A stretch of DNA of 60,999 nt from positions 1-60,999 of the IMG/VR virus record IMGVR_UViG_3300044568_003707. One strand, 5' to 3'. Every line of letters begins with the position of its first letter. Position 1 is the first letter of the stretch. The translations under genes and the position numbers were made by a program. Shown here in pieces: positions 14,794-22,677 of this stretch. A model generated the notes under the pieces. That model saw only the letters and a list, made by a program, of their open reading frames with translations, was not told the origin of the DNA and did not search any database. Source of the DNA: a virus.

Positions 14794-15441
14794 ATGCACT
14801 ACTTGATATACAAGGTCACTAACAAAGTAAACAATAAAATTTATGTTGGTAAGCATAAAACAAATGACAAGAACGATAGCTATCTAGGGTCCGGCGCAAT
14901 TATTAAGAGGGCCGTTACGAAGTACGGTAAGGATGCTTTCCAAAAAGAAATACTTTACGAATGTGAAAACGAGGATGCGATGAACCGCAGAGAAGCCGAG
15001 ATAGTTGACGAAGAGTTCATAGCTCGTCAAGACACATATAATATAAAGCTCGGCGGTAATGGTGGATGGGACTTTATAAACAAGAATGCCCTTTTCAACG
15101 GAGTAAAACACCGCGCAGCGGCACGAGAAAATATAAAAAAAGCCAGTAAGGGATACAAAATTTGGTTTAAAAGTTTATCTACCGACGAGAGGGAAGAATA
15201 CATGGTAAAAAGGATGTTGGGAATTCGGCTATTTCAAGAGACGCATGGGGGCACTTTCAAAGGAAAGTCACACTCAGATTTAACGAAAGAAAAAATGCGA
15301 AAAGCGAGATTGGGTAAGGTGAGTGGAAAAGATAATCCATCATATGGAACAATGTGGATAACAAATGGTGTTGACAATAAGAAGATACACAGAGATACTA
15401 CGATTGCTGTTGGTTGGAAAAAAGGTAGAATAATAAAATAA
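14794..15441 (+). CDS. GIY-YIG homing endonuclease
   Basis: About 215 aa (in-frame ATGs also at 14779 and 14788). The N-terminal GIY-YIG domain reads YLIYKVTNKVNNKIYVGKH, with YLGSG, the Glu in NRREAEIVDEEFI and the YNIKLGGNGG end. NUMOD-type DNA-binding motifs follow (SDLTKEKMRKARLG, then a MWITNGVDNKKI block and GWKKGR). It is free-standing in the tRNA array and expected to promote its own transfer. Family confidence high. Confidence 0.9.
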   Translation: MHYLIYKVTNKVNNKIYVGKHKTNDKNDSYLGSGAIIKRAVTKYGKDAFQKEILYECENEDAMNRREAEIVDEEFIARQDTYNIKLGGNGGWDFINKNALFNGVKHRAAARENIKKASKGYKIWFKSLSTDEREEYMVKRMLGIRLFQETHGGTFKGKSHSDLTKEKMRKARLGKVSGKDNPSYGTMWITNGVDNKKIHRDTTIAVGWKKGRIIK

Positions 15442-15447
15442 TTTTAT

Positions 15448-15522
15448 TGGGATGTCGTATAAAGGCTATTACCTGCGGCTTTGACCCGCATGATCGTCGT
15501 TCAATTCGACGCATCCCAGCCA
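15448..15522 (+). tRNA. tRNA-Gln(UUG)
   Basis: Acceptor TGGGATG/CATCCCA, anticodon stem TGCGG/CCGCA, loop CTTTGAC, T-loop TTCAATT, G73 as expected for Gln, CCA. Confidence 0.92.
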
Positions 15523-15616
15523 TTATATAGTTGACGGGTTGTAAAAACATATTCGAATTGTGTTTGATAAAACTTCGATACTCTCCATTTTTGTATATTA
15601 GTATACTTATAAAAGT

Positions 15617-15817
15617 ATGAGCGACATGACATCAAATAATTTGATTATACGCAGAATGATTGATAAGAAAACATCTTATACAGCAATTTTTTTAAAAGGA
15701 GAACAACCAAGAATTTTCCCTACAGATGATTATGAACATGCTCGTATTTTACAGATATACAAGCAAGATAGAAAATATGAAGGTATAATAAACGATTTTA
15801 CAGATTTTGATTTATAA
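15617..15817 (+). CDS. hypothetical small protein
   Basis: 66 aa, start MSDMTSNNLIIRRMIDK, mixed charge, no membrane segment. The stop codon is only 3 bp from the tRNA-Ile that follows, so the gene is embedded in the array. No domain recognised. Confidence 0.6.
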   Translation: MSDMTSNNLIIRRMIDKKTSYTAIFLKGEQPRIFPTDDYEHARILQIYKQDRKYEGIINDFTDFDL

Positions 15818-15820
15818 AAT

Positions 15821-15898
15821 GGTAGAGAAGCACAAGTAGTTATATGCTCTCGTTTGATAGACGAAGGACAGTGAGTGCAAGTCTCACCTCTACCACCA
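15821..15898 (+). tRNA. tRNA-Ile(GAU)
   Basis: Acceptor GGTAGAG/CTCTACC, anticodon stem TCGT/ACGA, loop TTGATAG, T-stem GTGAG/CTCAC with loop TGCAAGT (G in place of T55), A73, CCA. Confidence 0.88.
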
Positions 15899-16002
15899 AT
15901 TTTCTTCACCCGAGACCGCCTATCTCATGTAAAAATGATGATGGACTCAATCTGAAACTACAGATGATGACATATGACGATATGTATAGGGCAATCTTTT
16001 AT

Positions 16003-16031
16003 ACGTTGACAAAACCATATTTTGTATTGTA
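16003..16031 (+). promoter_or_regulatory. possible promoter for HNH-like gene
   Basis: TTGACA near 16004-16009, 16 bp, TGTATA. The ATG at 16043 follows by about 11 bases. Confidence 0.45.
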
Positions 16032-16042
16032 TATGTATACAA

Positions 16043-16327
16043 ATGTTATCCGTATATAAAAAATATAAAATAGAATGCCAGTTTAGATTTGTAATAAAAA
16101 ATTATCCAAACGAATTTGATTTTGCATTGGTAGAAAAACATGGATGGTATTCACCAAAAAATCACGGCAATAATCCATTTGGAGTAAGCAGAGATCATAT
16201 CATGTCAGTAAAGTGGGGATTTGATAATGATATTGATCCGAAATATATTCGCCACCCCGCAAACTGTCAGTTATTGAAACACAACGACAATGTAAGAAAA
16301 GGAAAAAAAAGAATCAATAACACTTGA
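16043..16327 (+). CDS. HNH-like endonuclease, small
   Basis: 94 aa. The C-terminal half, VSRDHIMSVKWGFDN then HPANCQLLKHNDNVRKG, reads as an HNH-type nuclease core (DHI, then N and H). The usual zinc CxxC pairs are missing. The N-terminus is short (MLSVYKKYKIECQFRF). The ATG at 16043 was chosen over 16022 because it directly follows the promoter. Embedded in the tRNA array, as homing genes often are. Could be a truncated family member. Confidence 0.65.
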   Translation: MLSVYKKYKIECQFRFVIKNYPNEFDFALVEKHGWYSPKNHGNNPFGVSRDHIMSVKWGFDNDIDPKYIRHPANCQLLKHNDNVRKGKKRINNT

Positions 16328-16351
16328 CATTTTATTAGAAAAGATTAGAGT
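16324..16351 (+). promoter_or_regulatory. promoter for the 16.4-16.9 kb tRNAs
   Basis: TTGACA at 16324-16329, 16 bp, TAGAGT at 16346-16351, 22 bp before tRNA-Ala. The -35 overlaps the stop of the HNH-like gene. Confidence 0.6.
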
Positions 16352-16372
16352 TTGGGATAGTAAATATTTTAT

Positions 16373-16444
16373 GGGCTTATAGTGATAATGGCAGCACAGT
16401 TGATTTGCATTCAACAGGTTGGGATTCGATTTCCCATAGGTCCA
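16373..16444 (+). tRNA. tRNA-Ala(UGC)
   Basis: Acceptor GGGCTTA/TAGGTCC, anticodon stem GTTGA/TCAAC, loop TTTGCAT, T-arm TGGGA/TCCCA, A73. CCA is not encoded. Its 3' end can also pair into the hairpin at 16442-16484. Confidence 0.85.
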
Positions 16445-16484
16445 GGTCCGAGTATAATCATAACCTCCACGCGGTTCGGACTGG
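16442..16484 (+). ncRNA. hairpin overlapping the tRNA-Ala 3' end
   Basis: CCAGGTCCGA pairs with TCGGACTGG (one bulge). Followed by AAGTATA/ATACTT. It may guide 3' processing or act as an attenuator. Confidence 0.4.
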
Positions 16485-16524
16485 AACAAGTATATTATAC
16501 TTGTACTAATAATGATTATTTTAC

Positions 16525-16603
16525 ACCAGGGTCGTCTAGCGGCTATGACAACTGCTTTACATGCAGTCTATAATCGGGGGTTCGAGTCCCTCCCTTGGTA
16601 CCA
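16525..16603 (+). tRNA. tRNA-Val(UAC)
   Basis: Acceptor ACCAGGG/CCTTGGT, anticodon stem ACTGC/GCAGT, loop TTTACAT, A73, CCA. Confidence 0.93.
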
Positions 16604-16673
16604 TTTAGCATATTGAGGGTAGCCCCTTGGTGGTGACGATATACCTTATCACGTCAAATTTTTAGAGTTTTTT

Positions 16674-16748
16674 CGGTGTGTAGCCTAGAGGACAGGCACC
16701 TGTTTTGGGAACAGGACCACGTGTGTTCGATCCACATCGCACCGACCA
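16674..16748 (+). tRNA. tRNA-Pro(UGG), copy 2
   Basis: Acceptor CGGTGTG/CGCACCG, anticodon stem CCTGT/ACAGG, loop TTTGGGA, A73, CCA. Confidence 0.93.
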
Positions 16749-16758
16749 ATTTTTTTAT

Positions 16759-16834
16759 GGCGTTTATAGTGTAGTGGTTCGCACACAAGTTTGTGAAACT
16801 TGAAGGACGATTTCGAATATCGTTGGACGCCCCA
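16759..16834 (+). tRNA. tRNA-His(GUG)
   Basis: Encoded G-1 opposite C73, the His identity pair. Acceptor GCGTTTA/TGGACGC, anticodon stem CAAGT/ACTTG, loop TTGTGAA, CCA encoded. Confidence 0.95.
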
Positions 16835-16845
16835 ATTTGATTTAT

Positions 16846-16922
16846 AGGTGGGTCGCATAATTGGTATTGCAGCAGTCTCCAAAACTGCCACCCTGTGGGT
16901 TCGAGTCCCACCCCACCTGCCA
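16846..16922 (+). tRNA. tRNA-Trp(CCA)
   Basis: Acceptor AGGTGGG/CCCACCT, anticodon stem GCAGT/ACTGC, loop CTCCAAA, G73, CCA encoded. Confidence 0.95.
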
Positions 16923-16986
16923 TTTATGTCAATACACAATAATTTATTGGCATAATAATTGCAATGATGTGTATATATTTAAAGAT

Positions 16987-17130
16987 ATGTCAAAGAAAAA
17001 AACATCAAAGAAAATTAAACGAGTATCAATGAAAGAAATTGTTGACGCATTTTATTCAGGAATTTCACCCAGTAAAATAGGTAAAATGGCAAAACAACTT
17101 GTAAAGCAACAAGATACCAGAAATTATTAA
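16987..17130 (+). CDS. small basic protein
   Basis: 47 aa, Lys-rich (MSKKKTSKKIKRVSMKEI), with a C-terminal helix (SPSKIGKMAKQLVKQQ). It follows the last tRNA of the dense array by 64 bp and precedes the Ala-rich gene. Likely nucleic-acid binding from its charge, but no family is recognised. Confidence 0.5.
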   Translation: MSKKKTSKKIKRVSMKEIVDAFYSGISPSKIGKMAKQLVKQQDTRNY

Positions 17131-17211
17131 TTTTAGTTTTTATAACAAACGAATAAAAGTTTTAGAAGATAGTTATGTTGTGTATATACACACCAACCAA
17201 AATAAAATCAT

Positions 17212-18282
17212 ATGAGCAAAATCACTATTCAAAATCTAGCCGAAAGATTGTCGGCAGTTGAAGCAAAATTAGCCACGCTTTCTGACCTGCAAGTCAGCGG
17301 CGTTGATGCATCAAGCATCCAAGAACTGGACATTCGTTTGTCCATCGTTGAACGTACCGTAGATGAACTGATCGCAAAACCTGCCGCTGACGCAGTTGCT
17401 GCATTGGTAGCTGCACCGGCGGATGAAGCACCAACAGCTGTAGCAAGTGTTGTGGCATTGAGTCCATCAGCCACAGTTCCAGACGCCGCTGCAATTGTAT
17501 CTGAAGTTATAGCAGCACAAGCTGCTGTTGACGCGCCAGAATCGCAAGAAGTTAATGATGTTGTTGTCGCTGCAATTACTGCAATTCTTACTGCTCCTGC
17601 TGATGTTGTAACAGACACAGAAGCTCTGATTGAAGCCATCACCGACGCTGTTGCCGAAGTTGCAACAATTGCTGATGCAACAGTAGCACAATCCGCTGCT
17701 GACGCAGTTGCTCAAATCATTGAAACCGCAACAGGTGAAGCACCAACAGCAGATGTGATTGAACAAATCACAGATGCTGTAGCATCTTGCCCAGTTGAAG
17801 CCGCTGTATCCGAAGTTATTACATCCGAAGCAGCACCAGATGCCGTGGTGGATACGCTCGTTGAAAATATTGTTGCTGACAGCCCAAGCGCCGATGTATC
17901 AGCCGCAGCCGATATCGTGAGTTTGGTCGTTGAATCTGTTGTCACAGCTGATGCCGAAACACAACCAGACGTTGTTGCAGCAGTTGCCGCAGCCGTTGCC
18001 GCAGTTGTTAATGCCGAACCAGAAGTGGTGCAAGACGCAGAAGCCATCACAGAAGCAATCACAGCCGCTGTTGCCGAATTGTCAGCACCAGAATCAGCTG
18101 ATGTGCAAGCCGACGTAGCGGATGCAGTTGCTCAAATTATTGCCACCGCAACCAACGTAGAAGAAGTTACGGATGCAGTTCAAGCTCAAATCGAAGAAGC
18201 CGTTGCCGCTGATCCAGAACTAGAAGTTATCAATAGCCGTTTGACGGAGGTTGAAGAAAAAGTTGGTCTGCTGGGAAAATAG
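17212..18282 (+). CDS. Ala/Val/Asp-rich repetitive protein
   Basis: 356 aa. Short coiled-coil ends (NLAERLSAVEAKLATL at the N-terminus, SRLTEVEEKVGLLGK at the C-terminus) flank about 270 residues of acidic Ala/Val-rich sequence. Units of the type DAEAITEAITAAVAEL and AADAVAQIIETAT recur at roughly 90-residue spacing. Base composition is clearly richer in GC than its neighbours. The periodicity suggests stacked helices or a fibrous rod, perhaps structural. No family recognised. Confidence 0.7.
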   Translation: MSKITIQNLAERLSAVEAKLATLSDLQVSGVDASSIQELDIRLSIVERTVDELIAKPAADAVAALVAAPADEAPTAVASVVALSPSATVPDAAAIVSEVIAAQAAVDAPESQEVNDVVVAAITAILTAPADVVTDTEALIEAITDAVAEVATIADATVAQSAADAVAQIIETATGEAPTADVIEQITDAVASCPVEAAVSEVITSEAAPDAVVDTLVENIVADSPSADVSAAADIVSLVVESVVTADAETQPDVVAAVAAAVAAVVNAEPEVVQDAEAITEAITAAVAELSAPESADVQADVADAVAQIIATATNVEEVTDAVQAQIEEAVAADPELEVINSRLTEVEEKVGLLGK

Positions 18283-18285
18283 GTT

Positions 18286-18335
18286 CCAGCGTAGGACAGA
18301 TGACAGAGAATATAATGTCCACTGTCAAACGCTGG
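18286..18335 (+). ncRNA. stem-closed element after the Ala-rich gene
   Basis: CCAGCG/CGCTGG closing stem with inner GACAG/CTGTC; lies between the stop codon and the terminator. Confidence 0.35.
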
Positions 18336-18365
18336 TTTAAAAACTGGTCAGTGTAATCAAAACTC

Positions 18366-18393
18366 AAAGGCTCCAGAAATGGAGCCTTTTTTT
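18366..18393 (+). terminator. rho-independent terminator
   Basis: AAAGGCTCC / GGAGCCTTT stem with 6-nt loop, then a T run. Ends the transcript of the Ala-rich gene. Confidence 0.88.
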
Positions 18394-18420
18394 ATTTACT
18401 ATATGTATATTTATCTATAT

Positions 18421-18675
18421 ATGCAAAGCAATGAATTTTCAAAAATGACTCATCGTGAATTTGACCAAACCGGAACTGGTTGGAGAAAATTTGGTGATGA
18501 TCATAAAGCTTCTATCAAAGCTATTTTTCAATTTGCTTTATACATATGTTTATACGGAAGCGTGGGTGAGTGGATAAAAATCGCCTGTCTTGAAAACAGG
18601 AATCGGTTAATAGCCGGTCGCAGGTTCGAATCCTGCCGCTTCCGCCAATTTTTGCAGCATAAACATAAATGGTGA
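18421..18675 (+). CDS. doubtful ORF overlapping tRNA-Ser
   Basis: Starts MQSNEFSKMTHREFDQTG and looks protein-like for about 44 residues. It then runs through the tRNA-Ser gene (18556-18647) and into tRNA-Thr. The first part may be the remnant of a gene cut by tRNA insertion, or a true small gene overlapping the tRNA. No family recognised. Confidence 0.35.
   Translation: MQSNEFSKMTHREFDQTGTGWRKFGDDHKASIKAIFQFALYICLYGSVGEWIKIACLENRNRLIAGRRFESCRFRQFLQHKHKW
18556..18647 (+). tRNA. tRNA-Ser(UGA)
   Basis: Acceptor GGAAGCG/CGCTTCC, anticodon stem CCTGT/ACAGG, loop CTTGAAA, long variable arm, G73, CCA. Confidence 0.96.
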
Positions 18676-18728
18676 TGTGCAAGTTTCGTAAACTTGAAAA
18701 CCGAGTTCGATTCTCGGATGCTGCTCCA
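18654..18728 (+). tRNA. tRNA-Thr(CGU)
   Basis: Acceptor GCAGCAT/ATGCTGC, anticodon stem CAAGT/ACTTG, loop TTCGTAA, T73, CCA. Its D-arm is the same as in Thr(UGU) at 11053. Confidence 0.93.
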
Positions 18729-18773
18729 TATTGGTATATTATAAGTTCATATATACTATACTTATTGGTAGCT

Positions 18774-19448
18774 ATGGCTACTAATAATATAACACTAAAC
18801 GGTCAGACATTCAACAAATCTGACTCATTCAATCCAAACACAGAAAATCTACAAACAGATGGTCTTTCTGTGCTTTGTTTCAGTCAAAATGATGATTCTA
18901 AAGTAAATGACTGTATCATAGATGGTCAAGATGCACGCTGGGGAGGCAAAGCCTCATTAACATTTGGTCTTGAATATAATAGATGCACATTCAAGAATGG
19001 CACTGCACGAGCATTTGATATGGTGCGTGGTGGCAATGTTACATTTACTGAATGTATATTTGAAAATACTGTACGCAAGCCTGTAGCATCACAGTATACT
19101 ATAGCAGAACAATGCGACATTGGTATAAAAGGTGGTGTACATGATGTAACATTTCACAGTTGCATATTCAATGATATTTTAATAGGTGATTATAGCATAT
19201 ATGATCAACAAGATCGTCCAAAAGCTCGTCGCTTTACTTTCATCAATTGTAAAAATAAAGATGGTGGACCAATCATTATTCGTGGCAAATATGTTGATAA
19301 AGATTCTATTAATCTTGTTGGTACACAAGCAAAAATGTGGGTTTGGCCGTCATTTTTAACCAAACTATATTGGATGTTTAATCGCAAGTTTGGTGACACT
19401 CGCAAACCAGATGGTTGGAATGTATATGATCATAGAGAGTTGGACTAA
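18774..19448 (+). CDS. beta-helix-like protein
   Basis: 224 aa. Repeated short strands of the kind VTFTECIFEN, VTFHSCIFND and FTFINCKNKDGG suggest a right-handed parallel beta-helix, as in tail spikes and pectate-lyase-like proteins. No signal peptide. The C-terminus is Trp-rich and basic (MWVWPSF, GDTRKPDGW). The ATG at 18774 (MATNNITLNG) was chosen because the longer frame would overlap the tRNA-Thr. Possibly a virion adhesin or sugar-binding protein; function inferred from fold only. Confidence 0.65.
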   Translation: MATNNITLNGQTFNKSDSFNPNTENLQTDGLSVLCFSQNDDSKVNDCIIDGQDARWGGKASLTFGLEYNRCTFKNGTARAFDMVRGGNVTFTECIFENTVRKPVASQYTIAEQCDIGIKGGVHDVTFHSCIFNDILIGDYSIYDQQDRPKARRFTFINCKNKDGGPIIIRGKYVDKDSINLVGTQAKMWVWPSFLTKLYWMFNRKFGDTRKPDGWNVYDHRELD

Positions 19449-19554
19449 AACATAACATCGCAGTTTTTATATAAAAATTTAACTTGCCAAATTGGTAAGC
19501 GTGTATCATATTTATCGGTTCAAACGTCTAAAGACGAAAACTAAATAATAAAAT

Positions 19555-21528
19555 ATGAAATATAATAACACACAAAATAACTCGCTGCTTGTGAAGCTCT
19601 TTGCTTCTATGATGCTGTTTGTGGTCGCTGTGACCAGTGTATTTGCCATTCCGGGCATTACATCCACAAACCTACAAACAACGGCGGGTGTAACAGTTAC
19701 AGGTGCAGGTACTACTCTTAGTATCGTCGCCCCAAACAAGTCTGTGCTTACATGGCAGAACTTTGGAAGTGGCACGGATACTATTGCTATTGGAGATGCA
19801 CTAAACTATACACTTCCTTCCAATAATGCATCCGTACTAAACATTGTTGCTGGTGGAGCATCTTCAACCATCAACGGTACACTTTCCTCTAACGGTAATG
19901 TATATGTTCTGAATCCAAATGGCATTTTGATTGGTGGCAGTGCCCGAATTGATGTCAACCGTTTGGGCTTGAGCACATCCGACAATCCATCATTTGCTAG
20001 TTTTTATTTCCAGCAAAATGGATTTCTTCCGTCCCAAGACGGACTGGTTCCTGTTGCTGGTAATACAACCATCAACAATGGTGCAATCATCTCAGTAAGC
20101 GAAAACATTACTCTTGTTTCCAAGAACGTCACAATCAATGGTGTATTGTCTCAAGGAAATCTTGTGCTCAATGCTGATGGTAATGTTACTGTGGGTTCTG
20201 CTGGTATGGCTTATATCGCTGGCAATTTGACTATCAATAATCCAACTGGAACAACTACAATTGGTTCTGCTGGCAACAACACAATTATCACCAATAACCT
20301 AGTGGTCAATGGAAATTCTACAAGTGCGTTTTCTTCGGTTGCTACTGGCACAATACAAGCCAAGACGCTGAACGTCACGGCTGGAACAATTCTAGCCGAT
20401 CGTATCAGCACAAGCAACACAACCGTAACTGGCACAAACGTCACTGTTAATGTTGGTTCTGGTGCTGGTACGCCTTCTGTTACCGCAGTTGGTAATGGCA
20501 CAGTACAAATATCCGCTCCCGCATCTCTTGCCGTAAATGTCACCAATTCTGGTGTTGGTGCAACTAGCGTATCTGCTGGTGGCAATTTGATATTGGGCAA
20601 GGTGCAAGTTGAAGGTTTGGCTGGTGCTTCTTTTACTGGTGCCGCCGTGACTGACACTTCGTCCAGAATATTTGTTTATGGTGGTGCTGCGTTCACTGCA
20701 ACTGCTGGGAATGTCAATATCGACAAAGGACAACACAGTTTTGGTCCAGTTAGCGTATCCGCTACTGGCGAAGCCTTGATCTTTGAAGACGCTGCCACAC
20801 AGCTGAACGTTGTCAACACTCCAAAGCTAACATTGCGTTCCGCTGATTATGTTTTTCAAACTCCGACAACTGGTGTAGTTAATAGTGCATTGGTGTCTGT
20901 TGTGGGTGCTGGAAATATAACACTTGGTGCAGCCACAAACTCCGTTGGAAATTACACAATCACCGGAAACGATGTTGTGGTTGCCAACAACGGCGCATTG
21001 TCTATCTCCACGACTGCAACTGGTAACGCCTCCGTTACATCAACGGGTGCAGTAAATCTCGGTGGAACAACCGCAGGTGGCACACTAACAGTTACTTCTG
21101 CTGGAGCAATCACTCAAGCAGTTGATACCAAAGTCAGTTCGTTTGGATCTGTTCGTTTTGTTGGAACTGGATTGACACTATCAAATGCTGGCAACGGCTT
21201 TGGTGGCATCACAGTTGATGTTGGTACTGCCGGTACTGCCACACTCACAGAAGAAACAACTCTAAACCTCGTTTCTCTTCGCGCTGCTAATGCAACGGTG
21301 AAAAGTACATTTGATGTTATCACTACTGGTACATTGCCAGTAGTCGCTGATACATTCAATGTTGTTGTTGGTGGGGATTTTGTTCCTGCTGCAAACTTCC
21401 GCGCTGTCAATGGTATTACAGTATTGTCTGGTGGAAATGTTGACTTGAGCAATTTGAGTTTGATCACAAACTTGAATAACAAGAGCCCAAGCATCATTGC
21501 CAAGGGATACAAGGCTCCACAGCCATAA
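19555..21528 (+). CDS. filamentous haemagglutinin-like (TpsA) secreted protein
   Basis: 657 aa. A long signal peptide (about residues 1-36, ending VFA) is followed by a TPS-type N-terminal domain. Key strings are SVLTWQNFGSG, STINGTLSSNGNVYVLNPNG and ILIGGSARIDVNRLGLSTS. The rest is repetitive beta-strand sequence rich in Gly, Thr, Val and Asn (NLTINNPTGTTTIGSAGN and similar), typical of FHA beta-helices. Such proteins are normally exported by a TpsB pore, and none is seen here. No Cys. Followed by a terminator. Probably a surface or exported adhesin encoded by the phage. Confidence 0.82.
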   Translation: MKYNNTQNNSLLVKLFASMMLFVVAVTSVFAIPGITSTNLQTTAGVTVTGAGTTLSIVAPNKSVLTWQNFGSGTDTIAIGDALNYTLPSNNASVLNIVAGGASSTINGTLSSNGNVYVLNPNGILIGGSARIDVNRLGLSTSDNPSFASFYFQQNGFLPSQDGLVPVAGNTTINNGAIISVSENITLVSKNVTINGVLSQGNLVLNADGNVTVGSAGMAYIAGNLTINNPTGTTTIGSAGNNTIITNNLVVNGNSTSAFSSVATGTIQAKTLNVTAGTILADRISTSNTTVTGTNVTVNVGSGAGTPSVTAVGNGTVQISAPASLAVNVTNSGVGATSVSAGGNLILGKVQVEGLAGASFTGAAVTDTSSRIFVYGGAAFTATAGNVNIDKGQHSFGPVSVSATGEALIFEDAATQLNVVNTPKLTLRSADYVFQTPTTGVVNSALVSVVGAGNITLGAATNSVGNYTITGNDVVVANNGALSISTTATGNASVTSTGAVNLGGTTAGGTLTVTSAGAITQAVDTKVSSFGSVRFVGTGLTLSNAGNGFGGITVDVGTAGTATLTEETTLNLVSLRAANATVKSTFDVITTGTLPVVADTFNVVVGGDFVPAANFRAVNGITVLSGGNVDLSNLSLITNLNNKSPSIIAKGYKAPQP

Positions 21529-21554
21529 TAGATATTATAAAGTGTATACTTCAA

Positions 21555-21584
21555 AAACCCAACCGTAAATGGTTGGGTTTTTTG
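21555..21584 (+). terminator. rho-independent terminator
   Basis: AAACCCAACC / GGTTGGGTTT with a 6-nt loop and a T run; ends the FHA-like gene. Confidence 0.9.
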
Positions 21585-21612
21585 TTATGTTCATATATAT
21601 TTATAATAACTT

Positions 21613-21864
21613 ATGAAGAAATCAGAACTCAAAAATCTTATCAAAGAAGTGATGGATGAAGTAGTAGAACTTAATCCAGAAAAGCAAGAACAAATGACAA
21701 CCACACAGTTGAATGGGTTGAATCAAAAATCTGAAAAAATGCTAGAAATAATGAAATCAAGTGATGTTAAGTTGGAACCTTGGATGATTGATCTTATCAG
21801 TCAAGCATATCACAACATTGATGCTGTTGCCAACAAACTGATGTTTGGTGATAAAAAAGATTAA
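21613..21864 (+). CDS. hypothetical small helical protein
   Basis: 83 aa, highly charged and likely all-helical (KKSELKNLIKEVMDEVVEL at the start; EPWMIDLISQAYHNIDAV near the end). The layout resembles small T4-like phage proteins of unknown role. No membrane segment. It starts shortly after a terminator, so it has its own promoter. Confidence 0.6.
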   Translation: MKKSELKNLIKEVMDEVVELNPEKQEQMTTTQLNGLNQKSEKMLEIMKSSDVKLEPWMIDLISQAYHNIDAVANKLMFGDKKD

Positions 21865-21872
21865 GAAAGTTA

Positions 21873-21900
21873 TTGACTTTAGATAAAATTCTGCCACGAT
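21873..21900 (+). promoter_or_regulatory. weak promoter before tRNA-Ile(UAU)
   Basis: TTGACT at 21873-21878, 16 bp, CACGAT. The -10 is poor, so support is limited. Confidence 0.3.
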
Positions 21901-21914
21901 CTTAATCAAGAAAA

Positions 21915-22015
21915 GGGTGGAGTGAAAATGACTCCACGGTGGGACGGCTTGAATCCACCGAAGGACACGAACCGCAATATGTGCCTTCCTCTAGCTTCTT
22001 TTGTTTTTTGAAAGT
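21915..22015 (+). ncRNA. structured RNA upstream of tRNA-Ile(UAU)
   Basis: Three consecutive stems: GTGGAGT/ACTCCAC (7-nt loop), GGTGG/CCACC, and GAAGG...CCTTC with inner CAC/GTG. No ORF. Confidence 0.45.
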
Positions 22016-22026
22016 ATTTAGTTTTT

Positions 22027-22102
22027 CCTCTTGTAGCTCAATGGTTAGAGCGGGTGCTTTATAGGCGCAGGGTTGTGGGTTCAAGTCCTACCAGGAGGAC
22101 CA
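22027..22102 (+). tRNA. tRNA-Ile(UAU)
   Basis: Acceptor CCTCTTG/CAGGAGG, D-stem GCTC/GAGC, anticodon loop TTTATAG, T-loop TTCAAGT, A73, CCA. UAU reads AUA without lysidine. Confidence 0.9.
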
Positions 22103-22104
22103 AT

Positions 22105-22362
22105 TTTGAGAATAAAAAAGGCACTTGGCCCGATGATAATTGTGACGCTTGCAACCTCGCTAGAGGGAACTTAGTAAGCAAGCTGCGTCAGTCCGAAAGG
22201 GTTGGTCGTCTAACTACGAGGTAATGCTCATCTTAGATGTAGATGTACAAGCACATCGTATAATAGCAGAGTTTCAGCACAGCCAAGAGGTAGAATGTCT
22301 GGCGGTTGATAGACACCTACTGAAACATCATCATTCTAGGTTAGCAACTAGGTATTCTCAAA
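22105..22362 (+). ncRNA. 258-nt stem-closed structured RNA
   Basis: Closed by TTTGAGAATA/TATTCTCAAA (10 bp). Holds a long TGACGC-TTGC...GCAAG-GCGTCA arm and a CC-GAAA-GG hairpin. A nested 56-nt unit at 22271-22326 is closed by GTTTCAG/CTGAAAC, with a D-loop-like AAGAGGTAGA and a TGTCT/AGACA arm. No ORF. Confidence 0.5.
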
Positions 22363-22389
22363 TATTTTATTAGATTTTTAGCAAAGAGT

Positions 22390-22447
22390 AACTAGTATAG
22401 TATTCAACTTGATTCCAAACCAAGCCAAAATATTGTGTGAACTAGTT
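22390..22447 (+). ncRNA. 58-nt stem-closed element
   Basis: AACTAGT/ACTAGTT closing stem with an inner CTTG/CAAG hairpin (loop ATTCCAAAC). Lies between the 258-nt RNA and tRNA-Met. Confidence 0.35.
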
Positions 22448-22462
22448 TACTCGGCTATTTAT

Positions 22463-22538
22463 GGTAGTGAGGTCGATTGGTTAAGGCAGCGGTTTCATAC
22501 GCCGTTCTATGTGGGTTCAATTCCCACCACTACTTCCA
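22463..22538 (+). tRNA. tRNA-Met(CAU)
   Basis: Acceptor GGTAGTG/CACTACT, anticodon stem GCGGT/GCCGT, loop TTCATAC, T-arm GTGGG/CCCAC, T73, CCA. Confidence 0.9.
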
Positions 22539-22546
22539 TTTTTAAT

Positions 22547-22622
22547 GCCGCCGAAGTTCATATGGGTGAACAATTCATTGGTAATGAATAAGAAGTTGGT
22601 CCGATTCCAACCGGTGGCTCCA
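22547..22622 (+). tRNA. tRNA-Thr(GGU)
   Basis: Acceptor GCCGCCG/CGGTGGC, D-stem GTTC/GAAC, anticodon stem ATTCA/TGAAT, loop TTGGTAA, T73, CCA. Confidence 0.92.
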
Positions 22623-22633
22623 TTTATTGTATA

Positions 22634-22661
22634 TTGACACATATGTATTATTGAGTAATAT
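22634..22661 (+). promoter_or_regulatory. sigma70-like promoter
   Basis: TTGACA at 22634-22639, 16 bp, TAATAT at 22656-22661; start codon at 22678, so a leader of about 10 nt. Confidence 0.6.
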
Positions 22662-22677
22662 AATCACAATATTAAAA

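Noticed and set aside
17229-18062. Long minus-strand ORFs opposite the Ala-rich gene
   Set aside because: Shadows of the repetitive GCN-rich plus-strand codons; Ser/Thr/Ala-only products without starts or promoters.
20211-20736. Minus-strand ORFs of 114-148 codons opposite the FHA-like gene
   Set aside because: Shadow frames of a repetitive beta-helix gene; no promoter and no recognisable domain.
22105-22362. RNase P RNA
   Set aside because: A long closing stem is present but the conserved RNase P core strings (GAGGAAAGTC-like and ACAGAA-like) are missing.
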